Below, piece by piece: positions 20,240-28,541 of a DNA stretch of 46,052 nt (positions within the stretch are counted from its first letter, which is position 1; each line of letters starts with the position of its first letter). The notes under the pieces were generated by a model. That model had not been told where the DNA came from, did no database searches, and saw only the letters and a program-made list of their open reading frames with translations. A program made the translations under genes and the position numbers. Source of the DNA: Thermodesulfobacteriales bacterium (GTDB lineage: Bacteria > Desulfobacterota > Thermodesulfobacteria > Thermodesulfobacteriales > Thermodesulfatatoraceae); NCBI GenBank assembly GCA_026986115.1, contig JALSPG010000053.1, positions 1 to 46,052 on the forward strand, read 5' to 3'.

Positions 20240-21352
20240 ATGGCAAGCAAAGTGTATTTTGTAGATTTTCGGGTGGAAGAAAAAAAGAGCCTTTTGGATA
20301 AATTAGAAAAACTTTTAGCCCCTTTTGAAATCTCCCAAAAATTTCGAAAAAACGCCCTGGTAGCCATAAAGATCCACTTTGGAGAACTGGGGAATTTGGC
20401 CTATCTACGGCCCCAATGGGCTGCACGCTTGGTTAGGTTCTTAAAGAAGGCATCCCTTAAACCCTTTCTTACAGATACCAGCACCCTCTACAAGGGAAGT
20501 CGTTCTGATGCCGTAGTTCATTTAGAAACCGCCATTGCCAACGGATTTGATTTTGCCGTAGTAGGAGCCCCGCTCATCATTGCTGATGGCTTGCGGGGAA
20601 ATACGTACGAACGGCTTGAACTTGATCTTCCAGTACTTAAAGAATTTTATGTAGCCAAAGAAATCTACCGTGCCGATGGCCTTATAGCTCTTACCCATTT
20701 TAAAGGACATGAGCTTTCGGGTTTCGGAGGGGCTATCAAAAACGTTGGAATGGGAGGCGCAGCGCGCAAAGGCAAACTCCAGCAACATTCGACCATTGCT
20801 CCCAAGGTAAGCAAAAAACAATGTATCGGCTGTGGTACTTGTCGGGAGTATTGCCCGGTTGGGGCTCCAGAATGGGTGGAGGGGGCTAAGAAGAAGCGAA
20901 TGCGTATTAACGAGAAGAAATGTATCGGATGTGGAGAATGCATTGCCATCTGTCCTCAAGGAGCCATCAAAGTCCAGTGGAACGAGCAAGCTGTCCCATT
21001 TATGAAGAAGATGGCGGAATACGCTTACGCAGTCCTTTCCAACAAGAGAGGTCGGATGTTCTTTATTTCTTTTGTGCAAAATGTTTCTCCAGCCTGTGAT
21101 TGTTATCATTTCAATGATTACCCCATTGTGCGAGATATAGGGATCTTGGCCTCAGAAGATCCGGTAGCTATTGACCAAGCTGCAGTCGAATTAGTTAATG
21201 CCGAGCCTGCCTTGCCAGGGGCCAAAATTGCTGCAGGCCCAGGAGAAGATAAGTTTCGGGCTCTTTATCCTGAAATCGATTGGAGTGTACAACTCAAACA
21301 CGCCGAAGAAATAGGCCTCGGAAGCCGGGAATATGAACTTGTGCGCCTATGA
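20240..21352 (+). CDS. DUF362 protein with a two-cluster ferredoxin domain
   Basis: The 370-residue protein has a DUF362 domain (about 1-185 and 255-370) split by a ferredoxin insert. Cys195/198/201/205 and Cys228/231/234/238 form two C-x2-C-x2-C-x3-C motifs, each finished by CP, so it should carry two [4Fe-4S] clusters. DUF362 proteins are widespread in anaerobes and some are described as iron-sulfur or metal-centre related, but the reaction is not known. No signal peptide is seen, so it is cytosolic. GGGG lies about 9 nt before the ATG. Its stop overlaps the next gene by 4 nt. Confidence 0.88.
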   Translation: MASKVYFVDFRVEEKKSLLDKLEKLLAPFEISQKFRKNALVAIKIHFGELGNLAYLRPQWAARLVRFLKKASLKPFLTDTSTLYKGSRSDAVVHLETAIANGFDFAVVGAPLIIADGLRGNTYERLELDLPVLKEFYVAKEIYRADGLIALTHFKGHELSGFGGAIKNVGMGGAARKGKLQQHSTIAPKVSKKQCIGCGTCREYCPVGAPEWVEGAKKKRMRINEKKCIGCGECIAICPQGAIKVQWNEQAVPFMKKMAEYAYAVLSNKRGRMFFISFVQNVSPACDCYHFNDYPIVRDIGILASEDPVAIDQAAVELVNAEPALPGAKIAAGPGEDKFRALYPEIDWSVQLKHAEEIGLGSREYELVRL

Positions 21353-21819
21353 AACTTGCTGGCGATCGTACCGTGGGAAGGCTGGTAAAATGGCTCCGGA
21401 TTTTAGGCATCCCTTGCGACCTGATTGCTATCAAAAACAAAGACCAAATCCCAGAAGGAGTTTTTCTTCTTACCCGGGCTTCTTCTCTTGCTTCAGAGAA
21501 AAGCCTTGTACTTCCTTATGAGAAACCTGCTGACCAGCTCCGCTTTGTTCTCCAAGAATTTCCCTTTCTCTGGAAAGAACTGCGTCCTTTTAGTCTCTGT
21601 CTTCTCTGTAACAGAAGGCTTGAAAAAGTGCCCAAAGAAGAGGTCTTTGGCCTCGTTCCAGATCACGTTTACAAAACCCAAAAGAAATTTCGGCGTTGTC
21701 CAAGCTGTGGGCGCCTTTATTGGCCGGGAAGCCATCAGGTTCTTATGAAAAGGCGTTTGGAGGAGATCCTTGGAAGGTCTCTTACTGTCGATCAAGATGG
21801 GTCGGAAGGTAAATCTTAA
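21349..21819 (+). CDS. Mut7-C-like protein with a zinc ribbon
   Basis: The 156-residue protein has an N-terminal Mut7-C (PIN-like RNase) region beginning around Asp6 with GRLVKWLRILG, then a zinc ribbon with Cys84/Cys87 and Cys117/Cys120. In the family an LTRD motif normally supplies a further acidic residue; here it reads LTRA (Ala44), so nuclease activity may be reduced or lost. It is coupled to the DUF362 gene by an ATGA overlap. Its last 38 nt overlap the convergent sensor kinase gene. Confidence 0.78.
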   Translation: MKLAGDRTVGRLVKWLRILGIPCDLIAIKNKDQIPEGVFLLTRASSLASEKSLVLPYEKPADQLRFVLQEFPFLWKELRPFSLCLLCNRRLEKVPKEEVFGLVPDHVYKTQKKFRRCPSCGRLYWPGSHQVLMKRRLEEILGRSLTVDQDGSEGKS

Positions 21820-22870
21820 CAGTGGTTCCTTTTTCGGGAGCACTCTCAATAGAAATTTTTCCGCGGTGTTCTTCAATAATTTGTTTTACATAAGGAAGCC
21901 CTAACCCTGTTCGTTTTCCTTTCGTGGAATAAAAAGGTTTGAAGATGTAAGGCATAATTTCTTGGGGTATTCCCGGCCCTGTATCTTTGATTATCGCGTA
22001 ATTATATCCTTCTTTAAGGCCGGTTTTTACAGTGATAACATCTTCGGGCCCGCAGGCTTCGATAGCATTGCGCAATATATGCACGATGGCCACCTTGATG
22101 AGTTGGCCGTGGCCCCGGAAAAGAAGAGGTCCTTCAGAAAGATTAACGCGTAAGCGGATTTGTTTTTGTTCTGCTTCAGGTGAGACAAGACTTACAGCAG
22201 ATTTTACAATCTGATTGAGATCTTCGATCCGGAAGAATTCTACCTGTTTTTCCATTAAAGTTTCAAATTCTCTTACTAATTCTTCCAATTTTCGTACTTG
22301 TTCCAAAATTTTCCGAATTTTCTTTTCCATATCCCCGTCTTTAGGGCATTCTTTGGCGAGGCGCTTTATAAGGCCTCCGATTACCATCACCGGATTTCGG
22401 ATTTGGTGAGCGATACGGAGGGCAAGCTCCGTGGCAGTGCGTTCCGAGACGATCTGTTCCATATCCCGGTTGAGCTCCAAGATTTCTTTGCTCATATTTT
22501 CAAGCTTTTTTCTCTCTTCGTTAAGGCGCAGGCAAATATTTTCCACGTCTCGCATAAAAAGGGTAACTCCCACAATCATCATGAAAGACAAGGTATTGAG
22601 AGCCCCACAAAAAGGGGCCAATTGATGCCAGACAATATCTAATTTTAAAGCTATTAAAACATGCCTTAAAATATGGCCACCGGCCCGAAAGATAGCAAAA
22701 GCCATAAGAGTACCGGTAACCCAGCAGAGATAACTATAGCGAGGATTATTGGGATCAAGCCGGTGGGTTTTTAAGGCTTTAACAAAGGAAAGAACTCCAA
22801 AAAGGATCATCCCAACAGAACCTACCACATCGATAACACAAATAGACCATAAGGGAAGAAAAAAGCTCAT
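21782..22870 (-). CDS. Membrane sensor histidine kinase
   Basis: The 362-residue protein has three N-terminal membrane helices (about 8-30, 47-66, 85-106), a coiled linker, a HisKA domain with phospho-acceptor His155 in A-HQIRNP, and a HATPase domain with DTGPGIP, GLGLPYVKQII and the usual N box (LRNAIEA). There is no PAS or large periplasmic sensor, so the signal probably comes through the membrane part or its neighbour. It is coupled by an ATGA overlap to the His-rich membrane protein upstream. No response regulator follows, so it is an orphan kinase here. Confidence 0.92.
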   Translation of the reverse strand: MSFFLPLWSICVIDVVGSVGMILFGVLSFVKALKTHRLDPNNPRYSYLCWVTGTLMAFAIFRAGGHILRHVLIALKLDIVWHQLAPFCGALNTLSFMMIVGVTLFMRDVENICLRLNEERKKLENMSKEILELNRDMEQIVSERTATELALRIAHQIRNPVMVIGGLIKRLAKECPKDGDMEKKIRKILEQVRKLEELVREFETLMEKQVEFFRIEDLNQIVKSAVSLVSPEAEQKQIRLRVNLSEGPLLFRGHGQLIKVAIVHILRNAIEACGPEDVITVKTGLKEGYNYAIIKDTGPGIPQEIMPYIFKPFYSTKGKRTGLGLPYVKQIIEEHRGKISIESAPEKGTTVKIYLPTHLDRQ

Positions 22871-23328
22871 TTTTCACCCCGTAAGAGGGCTTCCATGCGG
22901 GAGATTCCCCGGTAAATAAAATAAAAAGCCGGAAGAGTAAAAATATTGTCATTTTTCAATACATAAAAGAGAAATTCCTTCCAGCTTTGGATAAGAATTT
23001 TTTTCTGGCAGAAATGGTAATCTCCTCCCTCTTTGGGGAAGAAGACCTCTGGAGAGATTTTGAGTGTAATTAAATGTCCCCAGAAGGCCCAGAGATTCCA
23101 GACAACCAAAAGGGCCGCAGCCAGTTGGAGATAGCGCCAATGGGGCCGCTTACTGAGGCTCATTTTTCGGATACGATATGCAAAGAGCGTCATTGCAAAA
23201 GCAAAAAAGAGATGTGCAATCTCATGGGCAACAAGACCTTCGGGATGAGGATGTACTTGTAAGGCCCAAAGTGGGGCCGGAAAGACCAAAGTGCTTCCAA
23301 AGATGCCAAAAAGCAGAAAAAACTTCAT
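22867..23328 (-). CDS. Small His-rich membrane protein linked to the sensor kinase
   Basis: I cannot name this family with certainty. From the ATG at 23328 the protein has 153 residues: a signal-like hydrophobic start, the motif HPHPEGLVAHEIAHLFF (about 26-42) leading into a membrane helix, a second helix near 72-92, and a third hydrophobic stretch near 125-140. The clustered His/Glu could bind metal or haem. HEIAH formally matches HExxH, but it enters a membrane helix, so a protease role is doubtful. An upstream TTG at 23367 abuts the DUF4198 stop but adds an unlikely N-terminus. The context suggests a sensory or accessory partner of the kinase. Confidence 0.65.
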   Translation of the reverse strand: MKFFLLFGIFGSTLVFPAPLWALQVHPHPEGLVAHEIAHLFFAFAMTLFAYRIRKMSLSKRPHWRYLQLAAALLVVWNLWAFWGHLITLKISPEVFFPKEGGDYHFCQKKILIQSWKEFLFYVLKNDNIFTLPAFYFIYRGISRMEALLRGEK

Positions 23329-23367
23329 CTCAGGACGATTATAGGGAAAAAGATTCCTTGAGAGCAA

Positions 23368-24210
23368 CTACTTATAGGGGTCTATTTTTAAAAGAGGGGC
23401 TTTTTCAGGCACTTTAAAGCGCGGAAAGACATAAATCCAAACCGAAGCTCTCAAGAAAAAGGGGTAAGTGAGCTCGCCGAGTTTGTAGTTTCCAGAAGGA
23501 ATACGGGCGGAAATGAGCCACCATCCGGCGTGAGGAAAGGCCACAGTAAAAATACCATTTTCATCAGTGAAAAAATTTTGGTACATCCGGCTGGCTTCAA
23601 CACGGCCAAAGGCGTTATGAGGTAAATCTTTTGTTTCGAGATAACAGCCATGATAGGCAACCGCCTGCACCAAGACCTGTGGTAAAGGCTTTCTTTGAAA
23701 GATAACTTTTCCTCTGAGGAGGGCTCCTTCTTCGAGGCCGTAAGGCTGGCTCAAAAAAACTATTTCTGCCGGGAGTAAGAGCTCTTTTTCCCAGGCCCTG
23801 CCAAAGGCCACATGGAGAGGAATCTTTACATATTCTTTCCATACTTCGTTTACCCTTGGAACCAGGGTGGGGTCGGTTTCTAAGACTAAAAAATGATCTC
23901 CTTCTATGGTCGGAAGATAATGGGCCACCCAGGCGTAGCGTTTTTGCCCTTTAGCGTAATCAAAGACCTTGGTACGCCTGAGGGCTACAGGTTCTTTCTT
24001 TTGGCTGGGAAGAATTACATAAGCTTTAGGAGCTTTAAGATCGTAAATAACACCTTGGAAGGGTTCGCTTCTGAAAAGGATCCAGAAGACCTCTTCACCT
24101 TTGAGGGCAAAACCTTGGCCTTTTTCCTGAATTGCGGTTAAAAAAAAGCCCCTTGCCGGGGTAAAAAAGACCGAAATTAAAAGAAAGATCAAAGGAAAGA
24201 CCCTTTTCAT
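23368..24210 (-). CDS. DUF4198-like exported protein
   Basis: The 280-residue protein starts with a Sec signal peptide (MKRVFPLIFLLISVFF, cleavage near 21). It resembles DUF4198, a family of periplasmic beta-sandwich proteins sometimes found with nickel or cobalt uptake genes: a first domain ends near the TDPTLVPRVNE segment, then a carboxypeptidase-regulatory-like domain has G-x-V-x-x-x-GKPL-type strands (LRGKVIFQRKPLPQVLV), TDENGIFTV and AGWWLISAR. No metal transporter is in the window. It lies between a serine hydrolase and the His-rich membrane protein on the same strand. Confidence 0.72.
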   Translation of the reverse strand: MKRVFPLIFLLISVFFTPARGFFLTAIQEKGQGFALKGEEVFWILFRSEPFQGVIYDLKAPKAYVILPSQKKEPVALRRTKVFDYAKGQKRYAWVAHYLPTIEGDHFLVLETDPTLVPRVNEVWKEYVKIPLHVAFGRAWEKELLLPAEIVFLSQPYGLEEGALLRGKVIFQRKPLPQVLVQAVAYHGCYLETKDLPHNAFGRVEASRMYQNFFTDENGIFTVAFPHAGWWLISARIPSGNYKLGELTYPFFLRASVWIYVFPRFKVPEKAPLLKIDPYK

Positions 24211-24226
24211 GTTTAAAGTAGTCGGA

Positions 24227-25309
24227 TCAAAATCCGAACTCCTTTAGGATTAAATTGTGAAGGGCGGGTCTAAAAGCCTTTAATTTGTTGGGCTCTCTGT
24301 GAGGATGTACCCGATTAGTCAGAAAGACTACAATGAGATTTTTTGTAGGATCAAGCCAAAACGAAGTTCCGGTAAAGCCGAGGTGTCCCAAAGCTTGGCG
24401 AGAAAAGAGCTCTCCTGCGCTTGAGCCCTTCGGTGAAGGGCGGTCAAACCCTAAAGCCCAGGTTCCGCCAATCGGGCTTTGCCAATCCCAAAATTCTTGC
24501 AGCAAAGGTTTAGAAAGAAAGCCTACTTCTTCTCCCGAATAAGCTAGGAGTAAGACCAGAAGAAGTTCCATTACCCCTTCTGCCGTGCCAAAAAGGCCGG
24601 CATGGCCCGCTACCCCCCCCAACACCCAAGCATTTTCATCGTGAACCTCCCCTTTGAGAAGTTTTCCTCGCCAAGAACAGATTTCTGTAGCAGCTATTTG
24701 TTGGGCTGAAATCTTTTTTAAAGGACAATAAAGAAGTTTTAAAGGGGAAAGGCCTAGGAGTTTAAGAGTTTCTTCAAAATAGATTTCAAGGGATTTTTGG
24801 GTGGTTTTTTCAATTATACGTCCTAAGAGGAAAAACCCCAAATCACTATAGAGGTGTTTTTTCCCGGTCGGATAGACTAGGGGCTCTTTGAGGATCCAGG
24901 TTTCTAAAAGCTTTTGACGATCTTGTGGGGGGTAGGTGATAAGACTGGCAAAATAGGGTCGATGAGCCGGAAACCCTCCGGAATGTGATAGGAGTTCGTA
25001 AATCTTTACTTTTGCAAACCAGAAGGGCGTTAAGAAAAATTTTTCTAGAGTTTGGGAAAGAGAAATTCGGCCTTCTGCCAGAAGGCACATGAAACAGAGG
25101 GTGGTGGCCAAAGGTTTAGTGAGAGAAGCTAAATCGTAATAAGTATTAAAATTTGTTTTTTGGGGTCTGGGAAAGAATTCTTGCCATCCGAAGGCCTGAG
25201 AGAAAAGTTCCCCTTGGTACCAAACAAGCAATACTCCACCTGGAAATACCTTTTCCTCTACGCCCCGTTTGAGCATTTCTTTTACTTTTGGGGGTAAGGA
25301 TTTAGGCAT
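24227..25309 (-). CDS. Serine beta-lactamase-fold hydrolase (class C/esterase-like)
   Basis: Penicillin-binding-protein fold enzyme with the S-x-x-K nucleophile pair Ser62/Lys65 (SLTK), a YSD motif (Tyr-x-Asn equivalent) near 150, and the late GHLGFTGTS block typical of EstB-like esterases and class C relatives. From the ATG at 25309 it has 360 residues and no signal peptide, which argues for a cytosolic esterase or peptidase rather than an antibiotic-degrading enzyme. The start overlaps the hslO stop by 8 nt; the longer start at 25390 would overlap it by almost 90 nt. Confidence 0.82.
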   Translation of the reverse strand: MPKSLPPKVKEMLKRGVEEKVFPGGVLLVWYQGELFSQAFGWQEFFPRPQKTNFNTYYDLASLTKPLATTLCFMCLLAEGRISLSQTLEKFFLTPFWFAKVKIYELLSHSGGFPAHRPYFASLITYPPQDRQKLLETWILKEPLVYPTGKKHLYSDLGFFLLGRIIEKTTQKSLEIYFEETLKLLGLSPLKLLYCPLKKISAQQIAATEICSWRGKLLKGEVHDENAWVLGGVAGHAGLFGTAEGVMELLLVLLLAYSGEEVGFLSKPLLQEFWDWQSPIGGTWALGFDRPSPKGSSAGELFSRQALGHLGFTGTSFWLDPTKNLIVVFLTNRVHPHREPNKLKAFRPALHNLILKEFGF

Positions 25310-26198
25310 CAAGCTCTTTGCGACTTTTGATTTCGATTTGGGCGAGAATCTCTTCCAGTTCTTCGGGAGTAAAGAGATATTGTTCGCCACAGAAATCGCA
25401 GGTGATCTGGGCTGGTTCGGCTTTAGCGATGAGTTTTTTGATCTCTTCTGGCCCCAAGGCTACCAGGGCCCTTTCTACCCTTTCACGGGAACACCGGCAC
25501 CGGTAGGTGAGAGGTCTTTTCTCAAGAATTTCGATTTCACCCGGGCCAAAAATGCGTTCAAGAATTTCTTCTGGAGAAAGTCCTTCTCGCAGAAGAGTGG
25601 TTACAGGGGGAAGCTCACGAAGTATTTTTTCGGTAGCAGAGATGGCTTCGTCTGTAGCCTGCGGAAGAGTTTGGATTAGAAAGCCTCCAGAGGCCTTTAC
25701 CGAATTGTCGGTATCTACGAATACCCCCAACGCCACGGCAGAAGGGATTTGTTCTGAAACGGTAAGGTAATAGCTTACATCTTCGGCGATTTCACCGGAA
25801 ATCAATTTTACAGATCCCTGGTATGGTTCTTTAAGGCCAAGGTCTCGCGTTACAGAAATAAAACCCTCTCGCCCTACCGCTTGCCCCACAAGCAATTTCC
25901 CCTTTTGAGGAGTGAGGTGAATATGAGGACGCTGGACAAGACCACGTACGTTTCCTTCGGCATCAGCCTCCGCAAGTATTTCTCCTAAGGGTCCTCCGCC
26001 GTTTATTTGGATCATTACCCGACCAGTCTTGAGATCAAGTCCTAGAAGGGCAGCTGCTGTGAGTGCCCTCCCTAAAGCTGCAGTAGCAGTAGGGGTGGTG
26101 CCGTGTCGGCGGCGGGCTTCTTCTACGATGTCTTTAGTGTCTGCGGCGAAAACACGAAAAGCGCTGTCTTTGGTGATACCGCGTACAGCATAGCTCAT
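25302..26198 (-). CDS. hslO: Redox-regulated chaperone Hsp33
   Basis: Hsp33 is a cytosolic holdase activated when oxidation releases zinc from its C-terminal cysteines. The 298-residue protein has the family C-x-C (in CRCS) and C-x-x-C (in CDFCG) pairs in the last 70 residues and the typical N-terminal domain with GGGPLGEI and G-x-V-x-L-SGEIAEDV-x-YYL-x-SEQ-x-PSAVALGV. Overlaps proC by 4 nt. A redox switch fits an anaerobe that also keeps a bd oxidase. Confidence 0.95.
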   Translation of the reverse strand: MSYAVRGITKDSAFRVFAADTKDIVEEARRRHGTTPTATAALGRALTAAALLGLDLKTGRVMIQINGGGPLGEILAEADAEGNVRGLVQRPHIHLTPQKGKLLVGQAVGREGFISVTRDLGLKEPYQGSVKLISGEIAEDVSYYLTVSEQIPSAVALGVFVDTDNSVKASGGFLIQTLPQATDEAISATEKILRELPPVTTLLREGLSPEEILERIFGPGEIEILEKRPLTYRCRCSRERVERALVALGPEEIKKLIAKAEPAQITCDFCGEQYLFTPEELEEILAQIEIKSRKELDA

Positions 26199-27040
26199 TT
26201 AGAAACCTCCTTTAGGACTTTTTCAGTGAGTTCTGCAGAGCGTCTGGTGGCAGCTTCTACCGCTTCCATTACGCTTCCTGCAAAGGCCCTTTCTGCCAGA
26301 GCTTTAAGCCCACAAATAGTTGTTCCCCCAGGGGAAGTTACTATGCTTTTCAGTTCGTAGGGGTTTTTTCCGGTTTCGCGAAAGAGTTTGCCGGTGCCAA
26401 TGACAGTTTCTAAGGCCAACTTTTCGGCTACCGGTCTTGGAAGACCAACTTTTACGCCTCCGTCAACCAGGGCCTCCACAAAGGCTGCCACAAAGGCCGG
26501 GCCACTTCCAGAAAGACCAGTAACGGCATCAAAATACATTTCGGGAAGGAGGAGACATTCTCCAAAGGCCTTCAAGAATTCTTCAGCTAAAGCAAGGTCT
26601 TCCGGAGTAGTGTAACGTCCTCCGGTAAAGACCGAAATGCTTGCTAGCACGAGGGCCGCCGTGTTTGGCATTACCCGGATTATTCGGGTCTTTTCTGGCA
26701 AAAAGGCTTCAAGGAAGGCCAAGGGAATTCCGGCGGCAATAGAAAGCACCAGATGACGTGCCGGGTCAATAGCTAGAGATATTTCTTTCAAGACATCTTT
26801 CATTATTTGAGGCTTGACGGCCAAGATAACAAAATCACTTTCTTTGACGAGCCCGCAATTATCAAAGACAACACTTATGCCGGGAAATTCCCGGGCCAAA
26901 TATTCCTGACGACTTTCAAAAGGTTCTGAGACGAGGATTTTTTCGGGCGGAATGGTTTTACTTTTGAGTAATCCGCGGATAAGGGCTTCAGCCATTTGAC
27001 CGCCACCAATGAAACCAAGGTTTAAATCTCGAAGAGCCAT
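26195..27040 (-). CDS. proC: Pyrroline-5-carboxylate reductase
   Basis: ProC makes proline from pyrroline-5-carboxylate with NAD(P)H. The 281-residue protein has the Rossmann loop IGGGQMAEA near 14-22, the PN-T segment VMPNTAALV, and the family signature SGSGPAF with the later ATSPGGTT-like block (VTSPGGTT). AGGAGGT precedes the ATG. proB is 7.5 kb away on the other strand; proA was not seen. Confidence 0.95.
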   Translation of the reverse strand: MALRDLNLGFIGGGQMAEALIRGLLKSKTIPPEKILVSEPFESRQEYLAREFPGISVVFDNCGLVKESDFVILAVKPQIMKDVLKEISLAIDPARHLVLSIAAGIPLAFLEAFLPEKTRIIRVMPNTAALVLASISVFTGGRYTTPEDLALAEEFLKAFGECLLLPEMYFDAVTGLSGSGPAFVAAFVEALVDGGVKVGLPRPVAEKLALETVIGTGKLFRETGKNPYELKSIVTSPGGTTICGLKALAERAFAGSVMEAVEAATRRSAELTEKVLKEVSK

Positions 27041-27119
27041 TGGGACCTCCTGTGCTTTATGTTATTGGTTGTGGCAAGTTTACAATGAAACTTTAGGCTA
27101 TATGTACAGGAGAGAAAAG

Positions 27120-28541
27120 ATGGCCAAAAAACCTTGGGGCGGACGTTTCAAGGCCGAGACCAACAAACTAGTAGAAGAATTTGGGGAATCGGTTTCCTTT
27201 GATAAAAAATTGGCCCTTTATGACATTCGCGGAAGCATCGCCCACGCCCGAATGCTTGGTAAAGTGGGCATTTTAACCCAAGAAGAGACGCGTCTTATTA
27301 TCCAGGGTCTTGAAGAAATAGCTCGCGAAATAAGAGAAGGCCGGTTTGTGTGGCGGAAGGAACTTGAAGATGTCCATATGAACATTGAAGCCGCTTTACG
27401 GGAAAAGATCGGCCCGGTAGCGGGAAAACTCCATACGGCCCGGAGCCGAAACGATCAAGTGGTTACTGATGTAAGACTCTTTTTGCGAGATGTTGCCGAT
27501 CAAGTAGTCGAAAGACTCAGATATTTAAGGAAGGTTTTGGTTAAAAAGGCTCGAGAGAACATGGCGGTGCTTATGCCGGGCTTTACCCATCTCCAACACG
27601 CCCAACCAGTGCTCTTCGCCCATCATTTGATGGCTTACTACGAGATGTTTCGCCGGGATACCCAGAGGTTTTGTGCGGTAAGAAGGGAAATAAATGTCTG
27701 TCCTCTGGGAAGTGCAGCCCTTGCCGGGACACCCTTTCCTATCGACCGGGAGATGGTTGCTCAAGAACTTGGTTTTGAGGCCATATCTCGGAACAGTATG
27801 GATGCTGTTTCCGACCGCGATTTTATTCTTTCTTTTCTTTCCGCAGCAGCTATAACCTTTGTCCATCTTTCGCGACTTATGGAAGAAATCATCCTTTGGA
27901 TGAGCCCTGAATTCAGTTTTATCGATTTGCCAGACGAACTCTGTACAGGAAGTTCGATTATGCCCCAGAAAAAGAATCCAGATGTAGCAGAACTTATCCG
28001 GGGAAAAACCGGGCGGGTTTTCGGGAATCTTCTTTCTCTTTTAACGGTGCTCAAAGGGCTTCCGCTCACTTACAATCGGGATCTTCAAGAAGACAAAGAA
28101 CCCCTTTTCGACACTTGTGAAACCCTTCTTTCAGCCCTTTCTTTGTCAACTTTGTTAATAGAAGGACTTCAGGTGAAGGCCGAGCGGATGCGGAAGGCTT
28201 GCGAAGAAGGGCATCTCACCGCCACAGATCTTGCCGATTATTTGGTGTTAAAAGGTATTCCTTTTCGGGATGCCCACCACCTTGTAGGCCAAATCGTGGC
28301 TTACTGTGAAGAGAAAGGTTGTAAACTCTGGGAGCTTTCCTTAGAAGAGCTCCGAAATTTTTCTCCAGAAATTGCTGAAGACGTCTTTGAATGGCTCACC
28401 TTGGAAGGTTCTGTCTCGCGGCGCAAGGTAAAAGGAGGTACTGCCCCGGAAAGGGTGCAGGAGGCCCTTTTAGAAGCGGAAAAGGAGCTTCTTTCCGAAG
28501 AAAGAGGAGGAGAGAATGATCAAAGCCATACGCGGATTTAA
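27120..28541 (+). CDS. argH: Argininosuccinate lyase
   Basis: ArgH releases arginine and fumarate from argininosuccinate. The 473-residue protein has KPWGGRF at the start, TARSRNDQ, HLQHAQP, and the fumarase/lyase signature GSSIMPQKKNPD. I chose the ATG at 27120, preceded by AGGAGA, because it starts with the conserved family N-terminus; a longer frame from 27009 would run over the start of proC on the other strand. The 79-nt gap to proC (27041-27119) must hold divergent promoters, but no convincing box pair was found. Confidence 0.96.
   Translation: MAKKPWGGRFKAETNKLVEEFGESVSFDKKLALYDIRGSIAHARMLGKVGILTQEETRLIIQGLEEIAREIREGRFVWRKELEDVHMNIEAALREKIGPVAGKLHTARSRNDQVVTDVRLFLRDVADQVVERLRYLRKVLVKKARENMAVLMPGFTHLQHAQPVLFAHHLMAYYEMFRRDTQRFCAVRREINVCPLGSAALAGTPFPIDREMVAQELGFEAISRNSMDAVSDRDFILSFLSAAAITFVHLSRLMEEIILWMSPEFSFIDLPDELCTGSSIMPQKKNPDVAELIRGKTGRVFGNLLSLLTVLKGLPLTYNRDLQEDKEPLFDTCETLLSALSLSTLLIEGLQVKAERMRKACEEGHLTATDLADYLVLKGIPFRDAHHLVGQIVAYCEEKGCKLWELSLEELRNFSPEIAEDVFEWLTLEGSVSRRKVKGGTAPERVQEALLEAEKELLSEERGGENDQSHTRI

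Noticed and set aside
20173-20367. 65-residue N-terminal extension of PstC
   Set aside because: It would overlap the divergent DUF362 gene; the shorter protein has the normal PstC length and start.
20522-21109. 195-codon minus-strand frame
   Set aside because: Antisense to the DUF362 gene with its cysteine motifs; no plausible protein features.
22867-23328. Zinc metalloprotease from the HEIAH match
   Set aside because: The motif runs straight into a membrane helix, the protein is very small and no third ligand region is evident.
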